Assembly (NCBI GenBank): GCA_032358255.1
Contig: JAULBX010028005.1
Coordinates: forward strand, 1 to 32,340
Direction of reading: 5' to 3'
Source of the DNA: Heterotrichella gracilis
Lineage: Eukaryota; Sar; Xanthophyceae; Tribonematales; Xanthonemataceae
DNA length: 32,340 nucleotides
This document shows positions 29,539 through 32,340 of the stretch, one piece after another; position 1 is the stretch's first letter, and every line of letters starts with the position of its first letter. The notes beneath the pieces were generated by a model. The model was not told where the DNA came from and did no database searches. It saw only the letters and a list, made by a program, of their open reading frames with translations. The position numbers and the translations under genes were made by a program.

Positions 29539-32274
29539 CTACTCCACAGGCTCCGGCCCGTCCCCCAGCTGGGCAAATTTTGTGCGCAGCTGGTCCAGTG
29601 TGCGCTGCATGGCTGCCGCGCTGGTTGCGCCCGCCGCCCCCCTGGCCCTCGCCTCCTGCACCCACTCCTCGCACTGCGCCAGTATTGCCTGGCGCCTCAG
29701 CCTGAAGTGGCTGCGGATGACTGACGCAAAGTAGGGTGGGGGGGTCTTCACCTGGTCAAGCATGGCCCACTCCATGGTAGCGGCCCTGTGGGGAGGGTGG
29801 GGGTTGTGCGTGAGTTGGGGAGGGTGGAAGGGGGCTGGTGATGCATGCATAAAGGGTGTGGGGAGGGTGGGGGTTGCTGGTGGGGTCAGGACATGTCTCA
29901 TACCCTTGTTGTACTGCAGCGACATGGTACCCAGCCTCTCACACTTACGATTTGTTGTCCCGCACCCACATGCGACACTACTACCAGCGGCCCCCACCAC
30001 CCACCTGGTACCCTTGTCGTACACGTTGTAGTGCGTAAAGGGTTTAGGGTTTACAGTTCAGGTCATACCTGATATTCTCGTTGTACTGCTGTGACTGCTG
30101 CGTCCCCTGCGGCGTCCCCATGGTTCGCTCATAGCCCGGCTCGTTAAAGTAGGGTTCATCTATGAAGATCAGGGACTGGATGGACACAAGGACCTGCCGC
30201 AGGGGGGTGCAGCAGGGTGGTGGTTAGGTGTGGAGGGTGGGAGGGTGAGCGGATTTGAGTGGCGGGTGAGGGTTTGGGCGCATCACAATGAGGCGCACAA
30301 CACATTAACCTTACCTCGAAGCCTAGCAAGCAGATACCACCAACATCAACAACATGTGCCGCCACACATGATGTACCCACCACCTTCCACCCGCCCCCGA
30401 GCAGCTCCACATATGCGCCACCTTTCCACCAACCACCACCACCAGGTGCCACCTATCCACCCCAGTGCCCCCCACCTGCAGTATGGTTGATGCGTCTGGG
30501 TCCCAGCTCTCCCCCTTGCCGCCCTCCCAGGTGCCCAGCAGCGACAGGCACACCTTGCCGTTGTTGTACAGGTTGGGGTTGAAGCGCACGCGGCCGCCAC
30601 CTGGAAAGGGGGGTTGGTCAGATAGGGAGGGGGGAGCCCAACAATGGGTTCCCATAAACAGGTTTTGTTATGTATTGTACAGGTTGGGGTTGAAGCGCAC
30701 GCGGCCGCCGCCTGGAGGAGTGGGAGGAAGGAGTGGGGTTTTAGAGGGGGAGAGAGGCAACAGCATTTACGGTATTTATCTAAAAACGGCTGAAGTACAT
30801 TTGTGTTGTTTTGCAGGTTGAAAGCTGGAGCAGGTAACAGATGACCCACGCGGCCACCGCCTGAGCTTGGGGCGGGGCACACCAATGTGATGCCCCAGCG
30901 GCACCTCCAGGTGGTACAGTGCCACTGGCCATGCACTTCGCCGTGCATGACACGATGGGGTAACAAGTCGCCATCTTCATTGTGCATGACCATGCGAGAC
31001 AACATGTGCATCACAAAGTCCAAATGCCATGACCAACTGGGCATGAGCCACCACGCCTCTCCCTATCCCCAAATCACGCCATTGTCCCCAATTGGCAACA
31101 CCTGCTCCAGAAGTCCCCACCCCCAATCACCCATCCACCATCCCCACACCCCACCTGTAGTTCTGATTTGAACCTTGGGAGGCTCCCCTGGGTAGCCGGG
31201 CGGGAAGTACACGTCGAATAGGAAGGCCCCTGCGCTGTAGGGGGTACCCGCTGGCCCAGTGATGAGCACCTTCCACAGCACCGTGTTCTCCTCGTCAGCA
31301 GCGATGAACACAGATGAGGTGAGGGAGAAGGGGGCGTCGGCCTGGAGGGGTAGGCACAGGCACAGGTAAGGGAACAGGAACATGGCAGGGTATAGGAACG
31401 CAAGCAGGCACAGGCCACAGGTACAGTGGCGAAGAAGCGAGCGGCCCTGCATAGTACCTAGACTCCAGAATATCGTTCGGATTGGGGGTCATTTCAACCC
31501 ACTCCCACACCACCACCTGCAGCACCGCCAGCCCCATCCTGGACCCTAAAACCTAGACCTGAATCCTAAACCCCACCTGCAGCGCCGCCAGCTCCGCGGC
31601 CACCCATTTGATCCTAGGCCTTATATCCTAGACCCTTAACCCTAAGCCCCACCTGCAGCGCTGCCAGCTCCCCCACCACCCTAGGTCCTAAATTCTAGAC
31701 CCTTAACCTTGGACCCACCTGCAGCGCTGCTAGCTCCACCGCCACCTTCTTGATCCTCTGCCTGGGGCGCACCCCCTCCTTGTCGGCATTGGCCAGGAAC
31801 TGGTGGCTGGGGCCCACACCAGACACCAGGCGCACACGCAGGGGCCACAGTGCCTGGTGGTAGGCGGCGGCCTCCGCCTGAGGGGTGGGGTGGGGGTGAG
31901 AGGGGGGTGGAGGAGGGGAGGGGGCTATAGGTGGCACCAGGAGCAGGGGGTTTATGAAGGTGGGGAGATTAGAAGAAACAGGGGGGGTTGGAGGACGCCA
32001 CGGCCTCAGGACTAATGAAGACATGCTTGGCGATGGCTCTGAGAGCCCTTACATTCAGCTGACACATGATACCTGCGCAGGAAAATCACTCCACCCCCAC
32101 CACCGTGCGCACCTGCTCAGGGCTGGATGTGTTTGCCTCCGGGTCCTCCCCCCCTGCTGCTGCCGCGTGGTTCTCCCCTAGCAGTGCGTTCATCAAGCCA
32201 GCCACCCTGATCACCTGCTGGCCCAGCACTAGCTCAGAACCCTCGGAAGGGTTTGAGCCACTGGTGGAGGGGCC
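29539..32274 (-). CDS. BIRC6: BIRC6/BRUCE-type giant ubiquitin-conjugating enzyme, C-terminal part (5' outside window)
   Basis: Six exons, 32113-32274, 31719-31877, 31155-31341, 30476-30600, 30069-30193 and 29539-29785, give 334 C-terminal residues. The UBC fold runs through [54 protein letters not shown] (catalytic Cys in KVCLS) and [20 protein letters not shown]. The stretch after it, [17 protein letters not shown], then MEWAMLDQV and [11 protein letters not shown], is specific to the BIRC6 (BRUCE/Apollon) branch rather than to the related UBE2O/PHO2 branch. The family joins E2 and E3 activity in one very large protein and in animals restrains apoptosis and autophagy. BIR or other upstream domains cannot be judged here. 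Introns at 29786-30068, 30601-31154 and 31342-31718 all contain copies of neighbouring exon edges. Confidence 0.88.
29857..29876 (-). repeat. Copy of the pyrimidine tract before the last BIRC6-like exon
   Basis: Twenty bases match 29787-29806 exactly, 70 bases away. On the minus strand this is the CCCCCACCCTCCCCACA tract of the real acceptor; the copy lacks the AG. Confidence 0.75.
29898..30030 (-). repeat. Weak echoes of exon 30069-30193 3' end
   Basis: TCATACCCTTGTTGTACTGC at 29898-29917 and GGTACCCTTGTCGTACACG near 30006-30024 resemble each other and the end of the real exon (TCATACCTG and GTTGTACTGC at 30063-30090). The match has an internal gap, so this is less certain than the others. 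Confidence 0.45.
30675..30716 (-). repeat. Near-perfect echo of exon 30476-30600 5' end with acceptor
   Basis: Bases 30675-30716 match 30564-30605 at 41 of 42 positions, 111 bases apart, in the upstream intron. On the minus strand the copy has its own TCCAG acceptor and reads in frame for about 13 codons before an in-frame stop. A third, degraded copy lies near 30847-30864 (CACGCGGCCACCGCCTGA). Confidence 0.9.
31512..31680 (-). repeat. Three tandem echoes of exon 31719-31877 3' end with donor
   Basis: The exon edge beginning at 31714 recurs at about 31512, 31572 and 31648 (spacing 60, 76 and 66). The copy at 31648-31680 matches at 30 of 33 positions and that at 31572-31621 at 41 of 50. Each copy keeps the minus-strand CTGCAG|GTGG junction and is separated from the next by CCTAGACCCTTAACC-like sequence. 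Confidence 0.88.
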
Positions 32275-32279
32275 CTGCA

Positions 32280-32297
32280 GGGGGGGGGGGGGGGGGG
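32280..32297 (-). repeat. C18 homopolymer at a splice acceptor (minus strand)
   Basis: Eighteen Gs on the plus strand form an uninterrupted C run directly before CTGCAG, the acceptor of exon 32113-32274, and so serve as its pyrimidine tract. Its length is likely variable, or uncertain in sequencing. Confidence 0.8.
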
Positions 32298-32340
32298 TCT
32301 ACTCGTCAGGACCAACACTTTGGTGCCCGGGGGCAGGGTT

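Noticed and set aside
30346..31044. Long minus-strand open frame (232 codons) in the BIRC6-like gene
   Set aside because: It is in a different frame from the UBC exon, crosses introns, and stays open because the echo copies repeat the same frame-open sequence.
1..32340. tRNA, rRNA, CRISPR, bacterial operon or transposase genes
   Set aside because: No cloverleaf with a GGTTC-type T loop, no regularly spaced identical repeats with unique spacers, and no transposase or reverse-transcriptase motifs were seen on either strand. All coding regions are intron-split and eukaryotic.

Overview
This is nuclear DNA from a green plant-lineage organism, most likely a chlorophyte alga. Every gene I can decode is split by short GT-AG introns. 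The proteins match plant-type families: an HDA14-type deacetylase, a SpeA/ADC-type arginine decarboxylase and a plant-style class IV aminotransferase. The introns and spacers carry many CCCTAAA/TTTAGGG telomere-like tracts. That telomere type is found in land plants and many trebouxiophytes rather than in Chlamydomonas, but the species cannot be fixed from the sequence. I saw no rRNA, tRNA, CRISPR array or intact transposon.

Layout from left to right: the 3' part of a gamma-glutamyl hydrolase gene (+, to 942); a class IV PLP aminotransferase (-, 1909-5869); a first HDA14-like deacetylase (-, 6373-8341); U2 snRNP protein A' (+, 8952-10654); a 1.9 kb gene-poor stretch; biosynthetic arginine decarboxylase (-, 12513-16580); complex I subunit NDUFA8 (-, 17760-18398); an unrecognised CUE-like and lysine-rich protein (-, 19258-21828, 5' end not resolved); a second HDA14-like deacetylase (+, 22920-26210); an acidic Ala/Glu/Pro-rich protein of unknown function (+, 27488-28375); and the 3' end of a giant BIRC6/BRUCE-type ubiquitin-conjugating enzyme (-, 29539 to beyond the right edge). 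The genes are housekeeping genes of unrelated pathways and do not form one functional system. Exon models were built by hand; exon lengths and phases sum correctly in each model.

The most unusual signal lies in the introns. Again and again, the edge of an exon together with its splice site (AG| or |GT) is copied once to three times, imperfectly, in the neighbouring intron. Here these copies are called exon-edge echoes. They occur at eight or more exon boundaries in six of the ten genes, on both strands, at 5' and 3' exon edges, and several are separated by degenerate CCCTAAA-like tracts. The pattern suggests that introns in this genome grow, or arise, by local tandem duplication across AG|GT splice junctions. 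A second notable structure is a pair of abutting perfect inverted repeats (31-bp and 14-bp stems) in an intron of the first deacetylase gene.
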